Counted from the stretch's first letter, positions 16,892 through 28,130 are shown. The stretch is 64,000 bases of DNA from Cutibacterium sp. (GCF_030525615.1 NZ_JAUNEJ010000004.1:124001-188000); one strand, 5' to 3'. The notes: generated from the sequence alone by a model not told the origin. Numbers and translations: made by a program.

Positions 16892-17335
16892 ATGGCGAGA
16901 CCTAAGAAATCTGATGATCTGCTGGGGATGGTGGGTGCTGGCGTATTCTTCCTTGGTGTCGTCATTGTTGTTATAGCGCCTTTCGTTATAGTTCCAGTAT
17001 TATTCCCCTTGATATTTGAGGGCTGCTATTTGGAATCGCCATTGACGTGGAAGACTCTTGTTTTGGGAGTTTTGGTCCTATTTGCTCTGGGGATAGGTAT
17101 TTCTCTCATCATGGGGGTGTTGGCAAGAGTCATTGTCTCATTGTCTCGCCCTGCTGCTAACAAAGCCGTAAGAGAAATTCTTGAGTTTCTGGTGCTCTGG
17201 TGGTTTTACTCGACTCTTATTCAACCAGATAGGTATGCTTTTAGTGCCAGCATTGTGGTGACGGCCATCACCGCTGTGACCGAACCAATCCTTGATAAGG
17301 CCATCGACCGGCAAAAACACACCACACCGGCTTGA
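16892..17335 (+). CDS. Integral membrane protein of unknown function, partner of the 16382 gene
   Basis: A 147-residue protein with about four hydrophobic segments (roughly residues 11-35, 50-72, 95-113 and 116-130) and short polar ends. The ATG at 16892 follows AGGGTGAGG and lies 9 bases after the stop of the exported-protein gene, so the two are probably co-transcribed. By analogy with bacteriocin loci, a small membrane protein next to a small exported peptide could be an immunity protein. That is inference; no family is recognised. Codon use is AT-richer than in the genes to the right. Confidence 0.72.
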   Translation: MARPKKSDDLLGMVGAGVFFLGVVIVVIAPFVIVPVLFPLIFEGCYLESPLTWKTLVLGVLVLFALGIGISLIMGVLARVIVSLSRPAANKAVREILEFLVLWWFYSTLIQPDRYAFSASIVVTAITAVTEPILDKAIDRQKHTTPA

Positions 17336-17380
17336 CTCGGTAGCTCATTAGGCGCTGCTGCCGGTGCGACGAGCCGAGTC
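17334..17380. terminator. Probable bidirectional terminator
   Basis: GACTCGG (17334-17340) and CCGAGTC (17374-17380) form a stem extended by CTC/GAG. It lies between the convergent stops of the membrane-protein gene (17335) and luxS (17388). There is no T run. Confidence 0.45.
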
Positions 17381-17387
17381 TGGGTTC

Positions 17388-17852
17388 TCAGGCCATTACT
17401 TGTTCCCATTCGTCGCGGTGCTCGAGCATTCTGCGTGCTGCCTCCTGAGCCGCCTGGATCGAATGGTTGGCCCCCCACCCACACTGCACCTCGTTGGCGG
17501 CGGGGGTGGCGTCGAGTTCCAGAATGTCGCGCAGGGTGGTCTCGACGAGCTGACAGGTAGCCGGGACGTCGGGCTTGCCCACCATGATGAGGTAGAACCC
17601 GGTCTGGCATCCCATTGGCCCGAAGTCGATAACGGACTGCGAGTGATTGCGTACGCATTCGGCGAAAGAGTGCTCGATTGAGTGCACTGCAGGCATGTCC
17701 AGATGGTCCTTGTTGGGCTGGCAGAACCTCACATCGTACTTGGTGAGGGTATCGCCGGCGGGCAGGTGCTTGACGTCCGCCACGCGCACGAACGGGGCCG
17801 CCACCTTGGTGTGGTCCAGGTTGAAACTCTCGACGTTCATCTTGTGTGCCAT
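17388..17852 (-). CDS. luxS: S-ribosylhomocysteine lyase LuxS
   Basis: LuxS cleaves S-ribosylhomocysteine to homocysteine and DPD, the precursor of autoinducer-2, as part of the activated methyl cycle. The metal-binding HSIEH motif lies at residues 57-61. The third ligand is the Cys in EVQCGWG, and [10 protein letters not shown] is the conserved active-site loop. The ATG at 17852 gives 154 residues; an ATG at 17840 would align even better with N termini of other LuxS proteins. It is 54 bases downstream of manA on the same strand. Confidence 0.95.
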   Translation of the reverse strand: MAHKMNVESFNLDHTKVAAPFVRVADVKHLPAGDTLTKYDVRFCQPNKDHLDMPAVHSIEHSFAECVRNHSQSVIDFGPMGCQTGFYLIMVGKPDVPATCQLVETTLRDILELDATPAANEVQCGWGANHSIQAAQEAARRMLEHRDEWEQVMA

Positions 17853-17905
17853 GACCCTATTTTCTCGCAAGCGCACAAATTCCACGCGGTTAGCTGAGCA
17901 GCCAG

Positions 17906-19087
17906 TCACAAACCAGCAGCCGCGATGAAGCCATCACAGTTGCCGTCCACTTGCACTTGCTCGCCAGCAGGTATCCACATGGCCTGCCCATGTGTAATTT
18001 CTTCAGTGCCCTGGGAACTTGAGCACACCGCGTAACCGCCGGTAATGAGCAAGATTCGGGCCAAGTCGCTGGCTGGCAAGATAACGGGGTCAGTGGTGTC
18101 GAGGTCGAGTTCCCACAGCCGAAACTGTTCACTGGTGCTTGGGAAAACCCGCAAACCTGGGCCAACCTCTTGGGAGGTCATGACCCGTGGTTCCTGAGTC
18201 TGGAACGAGACAATGTGGACGAGTGAGTCAACATCAATGTGCTTGCTGGTGAGTCCGCCACGCACAACGTTGTTGGAATCGGCCATGATCTCAATGCCGG
18301 TGCCTGATAAGTACGAATGCATGAGCCCCGGTGGTACGGACAGGGCCTGTCCCGGCTCCAGGTGAACTCGATTGAGCATGAGCGCCGCCAGGATGGAGGG
18401 GTCCCCAGGGAAGTACTCGTCGAGTTCGACAGCGGTGCGGCAGAACTCTCCCAGCGGTGTGTCCTCCTTGACATGGTTGACGGCTCCTGAGACCACTTCG
18501 GTGACGAGCTGGCACCGCATGTCGTCCCCAGCCAGGCAGTCGAGGAATGTTTCGGCGAGGGCGGCCGACCCGGAACGTTCGGTTAACGGACCTAAGACCG
18601 GATCGGTAGGGGTGAGGACGTCAAGCCCATCGAAGAGCTGGCGGGTTTCGTGCGGATCGCGAAACCCGCACAACACGTCGAAATCGGCCAAAGCAACGAG
18701 GATCTCGGGTTTGGGCCAGTCATCGACAAAGGTGCGATGCGGGTCATCGACGTCCACGCCGACTTCGTTCTCTCGGAGAAATCCAGCCCGTGCCATTGCA
18801 GCGTCGGGATGAGCTTGCAGACTCAGTGGATGGCGGGCCGAGAGGATTTTGAGGAGGAACGGCAACCGATTACCGAAGACGTTTTGGCTGCGATCGCCGA
18901 GTTCCTCGGGGTGAGCGTAGATGTAGTCATTGAGTGGAATTCCCTCGAGGGTCGACGGCGAGGTCTCATGGGCCCCAAGCCAGTACTCAGCCCAGGGATT
19001 GCCGTCAGCCTCTTTTCCAAGGATGTCTGGGATCGCATCGTAGGATCCCCAGGAGTACGTCCGGACCGTACCGGTCAGGCGTTTCAT
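17906..19087 (-). CDS. manA: Mannose-6-phosphate isomerase, class I
   Basis: Zinc enzyme that interconverts fructose-6-P and mannose-6-P, feeding mannosyl donors such as those used by the protein mannosyltransferase later in this window. The type-I signature is present: [13 protein letters not shown] near the start, LSLQAHPD with zinc ligands, and the [20 protein letters not shown] region with the second metal-binding set. I chose the ATG at 19087 because GAGAGG precedes it; a start at 19105 is also in frame. The protein has 393 residues. Confidence 0.93.
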   Translation of the reverse strand: MKRLTGTVRTYSWGSYDAIPDILGKEADGNPWAEYWLGAHETSPSTLEGIPLNDYIYAHPEELGDRSQNVFGNRLPFLLKILSARHPLSLQAHPDAAMARAGFLRENEVGVDVDDPHRTFVDDWPKPEILVALADFDVLCGFRDPHETRQLFDGLDVLTPTDPVLGPLTERSGSAALAETFLDCLAGDDMRCQLVTEVVSGAVNHVKEDTPLGEFCRTAVELDEYFPGDPSILAALMLNRVHLEPGQALSVPPGLMHSYLSGTGIEIMADSNNVVRGGLTSKHIDVDSLVHIVSFQTQEPRVMTSQEVGPGLRVFPSTSEQFRLWELDLDTTDPVILPASDLARILLITGGYAVCSSSQGTEEITHGQAMWIPAGEQVQVDGNCDGFIAAAGL

Positions 19088-19135
19088 AATGTGCCTCTCG
19101 TTCATGGTGTTGCATCGTTGCCGACACCGCTGGCG

Positions 19136-19420
19136 TCATCCGAGCAGGTGCGCGCTGCGGGAGCGGCGTCGCTGGCTGCGAACTCGCTCCAGTCGTCCGA
19201 TGAGAGCGGGGGCGTAGTGGGCAGCTCTCCTGTCGTCGATGAGCTCGTTGAGCCGCAGATGGTATCGGGGGGATGACAGGTCGAGCCTGTCGCGAATGAT
19301 GGCCTCCTTGTCATCGCCCAAATTCCCGGCCTGCCAGGATGCTTCAAAATCTAAAATCGCACGGTCTAAGGCGCATAGATCATGAGACTCTGCGGACTCA
19401 GAGGTGATGGAATCTGACAC
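19136..19420 (-). CDS. DUF3263 family protein
   Basis: A 94-residue basic protein with the DUF3263 pattern: LDRAILDFEASWQ, a helix with AIIRDRLDLSSPRYHLRLNELID, and a C-terminal RLERVRSQRRRSRSAHLLG. The spacing resembles a helix-turn-helix followed by a basic tail, so DNA binding is plausible, but no function is established. It lies upstream of manA on the same strand and diverges from groEL. Confidence 0.82.
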   Translation of the reverse strand: MSDSITSESAESHDLCALDRAILDFEASWQAGNLGDDKEAIIRDRLDLSSPRYHLRLNELIDDRRAAHYAPALIGRLERVRSQRRRSRSAHLLG

Positions 19421-19509
19421 AGTGCCAGTCTAAAACTGTCTCGCAGTCACGCTGCGGGGCCTCGGACATCATCAGCGCCAGCGCGAGCGGTGTTTTTGGC
19501 AACGAGCTC

Positions 19510-19536
19510 TTTGCACTCGCGGTGTGCGAGTGCTAA
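19510..19536 (+). promoter_or_regulatory. CIRCE operator 1 (HrcA box)
   Basis: TTTGCACTC, nine bases, GAGTGCTAA matches the CIRCE consensus TTAGCACTC-N9-GAGTGCTAA at all but one position. It is the distal of two operators upstream of groEL. Confidence 0.92.
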
Positions 19537-19544
19537 AAATGTCA

Positions 19545-19571
19545 TTGGCACTCGTCAAGCGAGAGTGCTAC
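19545..19571 (+). promoter_or_regulatory. CIRCE operator 2 (HrcA box)
   Basis: TTGGCACTC, nine bases, GAGTGCTAC is a CIRCE element with two mismatches. It starts 8 bases after the first operator, so HrcA can bind two adjacent sites. Confidence 0.9.
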
Positions 19572-19693
19572 CGCTCGGATCGGTGTTGCGAGTACCGACA
19601 CGAGTGGTTGTCCCGGTGATGAGATCACCAGATCGTCCGTCGCGGGCATCACAGGGAATGACAATGCGGGGTCGCTCCCGCCACATCATCTGA

Positions 19694-21373
<1,680 letters not shown>

Positions 21374-21390
21374 CCCATCCCATCTGAAGT

Positions 21391-21424
21391 AATAGGGGCG
21401 GCTCCAATTGGAGCCGCCCCTATT
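21391..21424 (+). terminator. Intrinsic terminator of groEL
   Basis: A perfect 15-bp inverted repeat, AATAGGGGCGGCTCC (21391-21405) and GGAGCCGCCCCTATT (21410-21424), with an AATT loop, 18 bases after the groEL stop. Confidence 0.92.
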
Positions 21425-21631
21425 ATTGTCTCCTCGAAAGTGAGGGGTGTAGATGGTTGATAGCGTGGTGTAGCGGATTGGTTTACATGCAGCCCGTATC
21501 TACTCGGGATGAACCATCGATGACGGTCGCACTGATTTCACGGTTTCTGCTTTAACGAAGATGTGAGAGCGGCAAAGATGTATTCGCAGGACGGATTCTG
21601 GTGGCCGTCTGCCGTCAAGTAGCCTCGGATA

Positions 21632-22519
21632 GTGCACCTAAATACCCGATGTCCGCAGGGAAGCCGTTTCGCCACTCTGCTTACTGGAGCTGGAACCGTC
21701 CATCCGCTGTTGTCATTGTTAGCGGCAATGATGATCCTCGGGGTGGGGCAAGGCGGTGTGGCTTTCGTACTCACGGCGTTGGCAGGTGGTCATCCCGACG
21801 CTCAAACGTCGACGATCCTGCTGTTGGTGTCCTTCCTCGGTGTGTGGGTAGCGCTGTGGCTGTGGATGAGATTCGTCGAACAGCGCCCGATGGTCTGCTT
21901 GGGTTTTCGTGGACCGGCCCGCGATGTCGTGATCGGCGTGGCGATAGCGATCGTGATTCTTGCCGCTGACGTCATCGTCATGACTGCTGGTGGGCAGGTG
22001 CGGATAGCGTGGACCTATCCCAGCGCGACGGCGGTAATGCTCATCCTCGCCTCTCTGCTGTTGTTCCTCATTCAGGGATGTGCCGAGGAAGTCGTGCTGC
22101 GCGGCTATCTCATGCAGTCAGTAGCAGCGAAGTGGGGAATTCCTGCCGGTCTAGCCCTCCAAGCCGTGGTTTTTGCCGTCCTGCACGCAGCGAACCCAGG
22201 TACTACCTGGATTGCCGTGGTCAACGTCGCAGGATTTGGTTTCATGTTGGGCCTCTTGGTGGTGTGGCGAGGAAATCTGCTCGCTGCAATGGGATTCCAT
22301 ACTGTCTGGAACTGGCTGCAGGGCATGGTGATGGGATTTGACGTTTCCGGGTTGAAGTTCGCGAATACTCTTATGACGGCTGGTGGAACTGCCGGTTCCT
22401 ACTCCTGGCTCACTGGCGGCACTTTTGGTGCTGAGGGGTCCATCGTCAGCACGATCGTGCTGGCCGTTCTCATCGCAGGCCTTATCGAGGCGATTCGACG
22501 AGACTGGCGCAAGAATTAA
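21632..22519 (+). CDS. CPBP family intramembrane metalloprotease
   Basis: A 295-residue membrane protein with about eight hydrophobic segments and the CPBP (CAAX prenyl protease 2 / Abi) motifs: EEVVLRGYL near residue 152 (motif 1), FAVLHAANPG (motif 2) and MGFHTVWNW (motif 3). These supply the Glu and His metal ligands of an intramembrane glutamic/metal-type protease. Its substrate is unknown; relatives act in peptide processing or immunity. The GTG at 21632 lacks a strong Shine-Dalgarno, so the start is uncertain. It lies 3 bases before cutC. Confidence 0.83.
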   Translation: MHLNTRCPQGSRFATLLTGAGTVHPLLSLLAAMMILGVGQGGVAFVLTALAGGHPDAQTSTILLLVSFLGVWVALWLWMRFVEQRPMVCLGFRGPARDVVIGVAIAIVILAADVIVMTAGGQVRIAWTYPSATAVMLILASLLLFLIQGCAEEVVLRGYLMQSVAAKWGIPAGLALQAVVFAVLHAANPGTTWIAVVNVAGFGFMLGLLVVWRGNLLAAMGFHTVWNWLQGMVMGFDVSGLKFANTLMTAGGTAGSYSWLTGGTFGAEGSIVSTIVLAVLIAGLIEAIRRDWRKN

Positions 22520-22522
22520 GCC

Positions 22523-23209
22523 ATGGCATTGCTCGAGGTCATCTGTCTGCACGAAAACGACGCCAAGCGGGCAGCACGGGGAGGTGCCGATCGCATCGAA
22601 CTGGTCGGCACCATGGATGAGGACGGTCTTTCCCCCAGCCCTCAAGTGTTGGCACGCACCCTCAGCGCCGTTGACATACCGGTGCGTCCTATGCTCCGCG
22701 TTGACGGAGGCTTTCGTGCTGACCCGCGCAGGCACGACGAAATACTCCACTTAGCCAGTACCTATCGTGATCTCGGTGCGGATGGCCTGGTACTGGGATT
22801 CCTTGATGACGCGGGTGGGATTGACGTCGAGACTGTCACTGAGTTGACCGAAGGCTGGCCGGGCTGGACGTTTCATCGAGCCATCGACAACAGCCGGGAG
22901 CCCGACAGAGCATGGGTGCAGTTGCTGGGTCTGTCCGGACTCGATCAGGTTCTCACAGCCGGGTCGTCGCAGGGAATCGAGTACGGTCTTGACGACCTCA
23001 TTGCCCGCGCCAAAACAAACCTGCGAGTGGCTGAACTCATGATGGCAGGCGGCGGTTTGCGACCCGAGCACGTCCCGTGGCTGTACCGGGCCGGTATTCG
23101 TGCTTTCCATATCGGCAGCCCAGCTCGGCCCCAAGGCTCTTGGAAGGCGTGGGTGGACAGCGACCTTGTCAGGTCATGGCGTGATCTCCTGGACCGCCTC
23201 GCCGGGTGA
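22523..23209 (+). CDS. cutC: CutC family protein
   Basis: A 228-residue TIM-barrel protein of the CutC family, described as copper-homeostasis related though its activity is unclear. Motifs are LLEVICLHENDA at the start, GGADRIELVG, VRPMLRV, GLVLGFLDDAGGID, TFHRAID and the LTAGSSQ / MMAGGGLRPEH segment. The ATG lies 3 bases after the protease stop with no good Shine-Dalgarno of its own, so it may be translationally coupled. Confidence 0.88.
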   Translation: MALLEVICLHENDAKRAARGGADRIELVGTMDEDGLSPSPQVLARTLSAVDIPVRPMLRVDGGFRADPRRHDEILHLASTYRDLGADGLVLGFLDDAGGIDVETVTELTEGWPGWTFHRAIDNSREPDRAWVQLLGLSGLDQVLTAGSSQGIEYGLDDLIARAKTNLRVAELMMAGGGLRPEHVPWLYRAGIRAFHIGSPARPQGSWKAWVDSDLVRSWRDLLDRLAG

Positions 23210-23219
23210 CCCGGACCTG

Positions 23220-24263
23220 CTAGAACGCCTGCAACCACATATTCCATGTGCCCGGAGCATGGAAAGAGACGTGACCATGGTCGTCGTCAACTGGTTGAGG
23301 CGCAGAGTCAACAGGTTGAGGTGCGGGCGTGGCGGTCTTCGAAGGCTGACCTGATGGCGCTGTGGAACTCGGCCGAGACTCATGACGGGCGATGATCCGC
23401 GCCGCCCCCTCGATGGTTTCTACCAGGTCCTCCATAGGGGCCGTCGTCGAATGGGTCAGCCCGACGGCGGTGTACCCCTTGGTCCCGGTGGAAGCTACGG
23501 AATTGACGTGCCAGCCATCCTCGCGAGAAAGCCAGCCGTTCTTGACGTAGGGCGTGTTCATACCAGCCGTCATGCCCCAGTCTTGATCTTGCGAGACGCT
23601 GGACATGAGCTTGCGGGCGTAGGCCTGCATGGAAGCGGGAATGACGTCGTTGGGGCAGAAAATGTAGTCAGCGAGGACGACCTGGTCAGCAGCTGTCGTC
23701 GAGGTCAACCCCCAATGGCCTTCAGGGTCAAAGGTGGTGTGGGTAGCACCTAGGCGACGTATCACGGTGCGAACCCCGTCGGCTTGGCCCACTCTTTCCC
23801 AGAGAGCAGTTGCGGCCTCGTTGCTGGAATTCTCGATCATGGGGACCAGAAGGTCCTTCTCGGATTTCGAAAGCTGACGCTTCTCGGCAGCAGCCTGAAC
23901 CATGACTGTCTCCATGATGGCCAGCTTGACGATCGAGGCAGTGATGTAGTGCGTGGCCCCGTGATTGAGAACGTAGATGTTTCGTTGTCCATGCACTCGC
24001 ATGGCGATCGAGTGCTCGCCAGCGCGGCCGTCGAGGTATTTCTTGAGTTCGTTCTGGTACGGGAATGGGACATAAGGTCCAGGAGCAGCCGGATTTGCGT
24101 TCTTCATCGGAGCACGAGGGTGCGGTTCAGGGCGATTCGGTCGGTTGGCGTGGGCTGCCGGCATACCAATGGCAGTTCCAGCAGCGACGACCAGGCCGCT
24201 TAGCGCGGCGCGCCGGGAGATGAGGGCTTTTCCAGAGGAATGTGCCTTCTCATTTCGAAACAA
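23220..24263 (-). CDS. Tat-exported class A beta-lactamase-like serine hydrolase
   Basis: A twin-arginine signal (SRRAALSGLVVAAGTAIG, ending PAAHA) is followed by a Pro-rich linker and a serine-hydrolase domain. The domain has the SxxK motif in TASIVKL, an SxN-type NSSNEAA and a later STGTKGYTA strand in the position of KTG. A second Pro/Thr-rich linker precedes the C terminus. I chose the TTG at 24263 because GGAGAGGAAAG precedes it and it gives a correct Tat signal without overlapping the helicase gene. The upstream extension to 24353 would overlap. It could be a penicillin-interactive or cell-wall enzyme and not a resistance enzyme. Confidence 0.82.
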   Translation of the reverse strand: MFRNEKAHSSGKALISRRAALSGLVVAAGTAIGMPAAHANRPNRPEPHPRAPMKNANPAAPGPYVPFPYQNELKKYLDGRAGEHSIAMRVHGQRNIYVLNHGATHYITASIVKLAIMETVMVQAAAEKRQLSKSEKDLLVPMIENSSNEAATALWERVGQADGVRTVIRRLGATHTTFDPEGHWGLTSTTAADQVVLADYIFCPNDVIPASMQAYARKLMSSVSQDQDWGMTAGMNTPYVKNGWLSREDGWHVNSVASTGTKGYTAVGLTHSTTAPMEDLVETIEGAARIIARHESRPSSTAPSGQPSKTATPAPQPVDSAPQPVDDDHGHVSFHAPGTWNMWLQAF

Positions 24264-24282
24264 GTTTTCTTTCCTCTCCAAT

Positions 24283-25944
24283 TCACGCCGTCTGGTCCAA
24301 TGCATCCAAATCATCGGCATCGACGATGCGATAGGAATATCCCTGTTCGGCAAGGAAACGCTGCCGGTGACTGGCGAAATCTGCGTCGACGGTGTCTCGG
24401 GAAACGACCGCGTAGAACCGGGCGACGAGTCCGTTCTTGGGTCGTAAGAGACGGCCTAGACGCTGAGCCTCTTCTTGACGGGACCCGAATGCCCCCGATA
24501 CCTGAATGGCGACCTCGGCGCTCGGCAGATCGATCGAGAAGTTGGCTACTTTCGAGACGACAAGCAGGTCCGTGCGTCCCTCGCGGAAATCCTGGTAGAT
24601 CTCCTGGCGCTTGGTCGGGGTGGTGGAACCGGTGATAATCGGACACTTTAATTCCGTGGCCAGCTCTTCCAGCTGGTCGACGTACTGGCCGATAACCAAG
24701 GTCGGCTGCCCACGATGGCGGGCCACCAAATCGGCAACCACCCGATTCTTGATCGGTAAGGTCGCGGCCATTCGATAGCGGACATCCGGTTCGGCCATGG
24801 CACAAGCCATTCGGTCGGACTCGGACAGGCTCACCCTTACCTCGACGCAATCGGCGGGAGCGATCCAGCCTTGGGCCTCGATCTCCTTCCACGGGGCGTC
24901 ATAGCGCTTGGGGCCAATGAGAGTGAAAACGTCGTCCTCGTGGCCGTCCTCTCGCACCAAGGTGGCCGTCAGTCCCAGCCGACGTCGCGCCTGCAGGTCG
25001 GCTGTCATACGGAAGACCGGGGCCGGAAGTAGGTGAACCTCGTCATAGATGACCAACCCCCAGTCACGGGCTTCGAAAAGCTCCAAATGGGGATGAACCC
25101 CCTTCCGCTTCGTCGTGATGACCTGGTAGGTGGCAATGGTGACTGGTCTCACCTGCTTGCGTGACCCGGAGTACTCGCCGATCTCGTCAGGGGTTAATGA
25201 GGTGCGACGAACGAGTTCCTCCTTCCACTGCCGGGCTGAAACAGTGTTGGTGACCAGAATAAGCGTGGTGCAGCGGGCCAGACTCATGGCAGTCGCTCCG
25301 ACGATGGTTTTGCCAGCGCCACAAGGCAGCACGACCACTCCGGACCCGCCATCCCAGAAGGACTGGGCAGCCATCCTTTGATATGGCCGAAGACTCCAGC
25401 CATCCTCAGCCAGAGCGATGTCATGGCGCTCGCCGTCCACGTAGCCAGCCAAGTCCTCGGCAGGCCATCCCAGCTTGAGTAGGGCTTGCTTCAGAGTGCC
25501 TCGCTGAGACGGATGGACCACAGCAGTCTCCTCGTCGATCTGGTCACCGACGAGGCCACGCACTGACTTTGATCTCAGCACCTCGGTGAGGACAGCCCTG
25601 TCCGTCGACACCAAGACAAGTCCATGGGCAGGATGCTTCTCAATGCGTAACCGACCGTAGCGAGACATCGTTTCGGTGACGTCGATGAGGAGTCCGGAAG
25701 CCACCGGGTATCGGGAGTACCTCATGAGAGTGTCGACGACCTGTTCGGCGTCGTGACCAGCGGCCATCGCATTCCACAACCCCAGTGGGGTCAGGCGATA
25801 GGTGTGGATGTGCTCGGGAGCCCTCTCCAATTCCGCAAAGGGGGAGATGGCATGACGACACTCGTCTGCCAAAGGGTGATCCACTTCCAGCAGGAGGGTG
25901 CGATCGGACTGAACAATAAGGGGGCCGGGTACAGAAGTCATCAC
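24283..25944 (-). CDS. XPB/Ssl2-type DNA repair helicase
   Basis: A superfamily-2 DNA helicase resembling eukaryotic XPB, 553 residues. Order: an N-terminal damage-recognition-like domain, Walker A LPCGAGKT near residue 205, the DEVH box in IYDEVHLLP, motif III GLTATLVRED with an RED loop as in XPB, and the C-terminal RecA domain with QRLGRLLRPK. In mycobacteria the same gene sits beside a helicase-associated protein, as here. The likely role is 3'-5' unwinding in DNA repair. Confidence 0.93.
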   Translation of the reverse strand: MMTSVPGPLIVQSDRTLLLEVDHPLADECRHAISPFAELERAPEHIHTYRLTPLGLWNAMAAGHDAEQVVDTLMRYSRYPVASGLLIDVTETMSRYGRLRIEKHPAHGLVLVSTDRAVLTEVLRSKSVRGLVGDQIDEETAVVHPSQRGTLKQALLKLGWPAEDLAGYVDGERHDIALAEDGWSLRPYQRMAAQSFWDGGSGVVVLPCGAGKTIVGATAMSLARCTTLILVTNTVSARQWKEELVRRTSLTPDEIGEYSGSRKQVRPVTIATYQVITTKRKGVHPHLELFEARDWGLVIYDEVHLLPAPVFRMTADLQARRRLGLTATLVREDGHEDDVFTLIGPKRYDAPWKEIEAQGWIAPADCVEVRVSLSESDRMACAMAEPDVRYRMAATLPIKNRVVADLVARHRGQPTLVIGQYVDQLEELATELKCPIITGSTTPTKRQEIYQDFREGRTDLLVVSKVANFSIDLPSAEVAIQVSGAFGSRQEEAQRLGRLLRPKNGLVARFYAVVSRDTVDADFASHRQRFLAEQGYSYRIVDADDLDALDQTA

Positions 25945-26000
25945 ATCCAGTATCGCCCCTCACCTCAGATTTGTTCCCTTTCAAACGACCTCAGCGGTCG

Positions 26001-28130
26001 TCAGGCCGGTTGGCAGGCGGTAATTCGGGACACCGGGACGATCAATACTCCTCCGCCACCACGGATAACACAGCGTACGGCTCCTGCCGCGACTGCCATG
26101 ATTCGCACCGTCTGACGTACCGCAGTGCCGTCGTCGATGACTCGCTCGATTTGCATCCACATACCTTCTTGCTGGGCTTGGTGCAGGTGGGCAAGGAGCT
26201 GACGGCGGTCTGAGAAGCCACGGCCTTTGTTCTTAAGAAGCGAAGCCGCAAGGCCCTCGGGGTCGGTCTGGGGAGCCGAGGCGGGGGAGACGTCAATCTT
26301 GGCACGTGGGGGCGGGGGAGCCGAGAAAACATCGCCGTGTGAATCTCGGGCAACCGGGGCCATTCCTAGTTGACGCAGACCGGCGAGTACCTGGTCAGGT
26401 TCTGCTTGGGCCACCAGCACCTGGGCACCAACGCGACGCAGAGCGAGGTCCTTAGCAAGGGAACTGCGCATAATGGCCTCAACGGCAGCCGGGTCGTCGA
26501 CTTCCAGAAGGGCTCCAGCGGCGGCCACCGAAACCCGGCCATGGTCACGCACCACGTCGTCGAGGAGGACCAGCAGCCCCTGAGGAACTTCGCTCAGGGA
26601 GTGCTCCGACCACCACTGGCGTACCCGTTCCCCGGTCCACCCGGCATCCAGGGCTCGGCGCAGACTGGCGCGGCTGAATCGACGCACCCCGGCGATCCCG
26701 GTGGACTCGCGATCGGCCAACAGAGCCAGATCGGCGGCAGTGGAAGGAGTCAACGGGCCGGGGGCGACTGCGGTGAGATCGGACTGCAGGATCACCTCGT
26801 CGGTGCGTTCGGGCATGTCGGCGCAGGTGAGCGAATCGACGAGATCGGTGCGAGCTCCCAGCGCGATCATCCCGAGTACTCGGCACTCGTCCAGGACGGC
26901 CTCAACCAGGGAATCCTCCACAGCAGTACCGGGTTGACGCCAGCGAATGCGGTCGGCGACAAGGCTGGCCTCGACAGGAGTTCCGGGTTCAGCTGAACTC
27001 AATTCCTGGTGGACTAGACGCCGCCACGCCCGGGCGGTTGCTGGTGCTGACGCGACTAACGTGTTGTCGAGGTTGCCTGGAGGTTGCGGAATACGTCGCC
27101 ACGCGTCGCGCAAGCTCACCCACTGACCCCACAAGGAATCAGTGCGCCAACGGTCGGCAAGCGGGGTGGGAAGCCAGCCGCGCCCGTCAGCCCCGATGAG
27201 CCCACCAGCGGCGGCCAGAGCCAAGTACACCCAGCCGTCGTCTTCAGCCGCCACTCGTGACAACACTGCGCGGGCGTCTCGTTTGGCAATGCCGCCATTG
27301 GCAAGTAGAGCGCAGTCGTGACGCTCCACTCCTTCCAGCAGGGCCGACATTGCGCTGACAGCCTCTAACGCCGTTCCCAAACCAGCCCGATTCACGAGGG
27401 TGGTCTGGCTCGGTTCAGGCCAAGCCGGTGGGGTGGGTTGTGGCTGTTCAGCGAACAGACGATTGCCGCGCAGGACAAGGGCTACCTCGCGGGGCAGGAC
27501 AACGGTGTCGTCGTCCAGGGGACGCAGCAGGTGATGAGCGAGTGCGGTCTCGACGGGGGTTGTCGCGGTCTCGGGAGTCACCGTACGTCGCGCATGGGGG
27601 ACGTGACCGGTAGGAGACCACATCAGACGCTCCACCACAGCGCGCGCCTGAGGGCCCGCAGCAGCCAGCGCTTCTGCTACCTCCGTGGAACTCATAGGCA
27701 TGACGGATGCTGGTGCCAGCCCGGCTGGATATCCGGACAAATGGGTGGTGACAACCTGAATGACGTGCAGGTGGTCGGAGTCCTCAAGCACAAGAGCCAT
27801 GTCGAGCAGATCGGAGACGCCGGCGGCGACATCTGCGCGAATTGTGTCTGGTTTGGTTGGCCATCCCTGGCAGATGGCGTCAGCCAGGTCAGCCAGCGTG
27901 AGGTCTCCCAGCGCGGCCAACGCCGTCAGAAGACTCAGCCGCCACCGATCAAGGCTGGAGATCGCAGCAGTGATGGACGCATGGGTGCCGGCTCGCGAAG
28001 ACACCTCAGTGAGGTCGCGAGGAGTGGGGTTGGCCAGGTCGGGGCGCAGGGTCAGAAGCCGGGATAGCCCTTGGGTATCGAGGCCTCGAATGGTGGACGC
28101 AAGGGTTGTTGGCTCATCGACCTCGCTCAT
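26001..28130 (-). CDS. XPB-associated protein with helicase C-terminal-like domain
   Basis: A 709-residue protein of the actinobacterial family found next to XPB helicases. The N-terminal half is rich in alpha-helical, Ala/Leu-rich repeats with DNA-binding winged-helix-like stretches. The C-terminal 230 residues resemble the N-terminal domain of XPB (LLVLLDDVVRDHG, ALLEVDDPAAVEAI, LRQLGMAPVARD). It has no Walker motifs, so it is probably a DNA-binding partner of the helicase 56 bases downstream. Its ATG overlaps the stop of the preceding membrane-protein gene by 3 bases. Confidence 0.85.
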   Translation of the reverse strand: MSEVDEPTTLASTIRGLDTQGLSRLLTLRPDLANPTPRDLTEVSSRAGTHASITAAISSLDRWRLSLLTALAALGDLTLADLADAICQGWPTKPDTIRADVAAGVSDLLDMALVLEDSDHLHVIQVVTTHLSGYPAGLAPASVMPMSSTEVAEALAAAGPQARAVVERLMWSPTGHVPHARRTVTPETATTPVETALAHHLLRPLDDDTVVLPREVALVLRGNRLFAEQPQPTPPAWPEPSQTTLVNRAGLGTALEAVSAMSALLEGVERHDCALLANGGIAKRDARAVLSRVAAEDDGWVYLALAAAGGLIGADGRGWLPTPLADRWRTDSLWGQWVSLRDAWRRIPQPPGNLDNTLVASAPATARAWRRLVHQELSSAEPGTPVEASLVADRIRWRQPGTAVEDSLVEAVLDECRVLGMIALGARTDLVDSLTCADMPERTDEVILQSDLTAVAPGPLTPSTAADLALLADRESTGIAGVRRFSRASLRRALDAGWTGERVRQWWSEHSLSEVPQGLLVLLDDVVRDHGRVSVAAAGALLEVDDPAAVEAIMRSSLAKDLALRRVGAQVLVAQAEPDQVLAGLRQLGMAPVARDSHGDVFSAPPPPRAKIDVSPASAPQTDPEGLAASLLKNKGRGFSDRRQLLAHLHQAQQEGMWMQIERVIDDGTAVRQTVRIMAVAAGAVRCVIRGGGGVLIVPVSRITACQPA

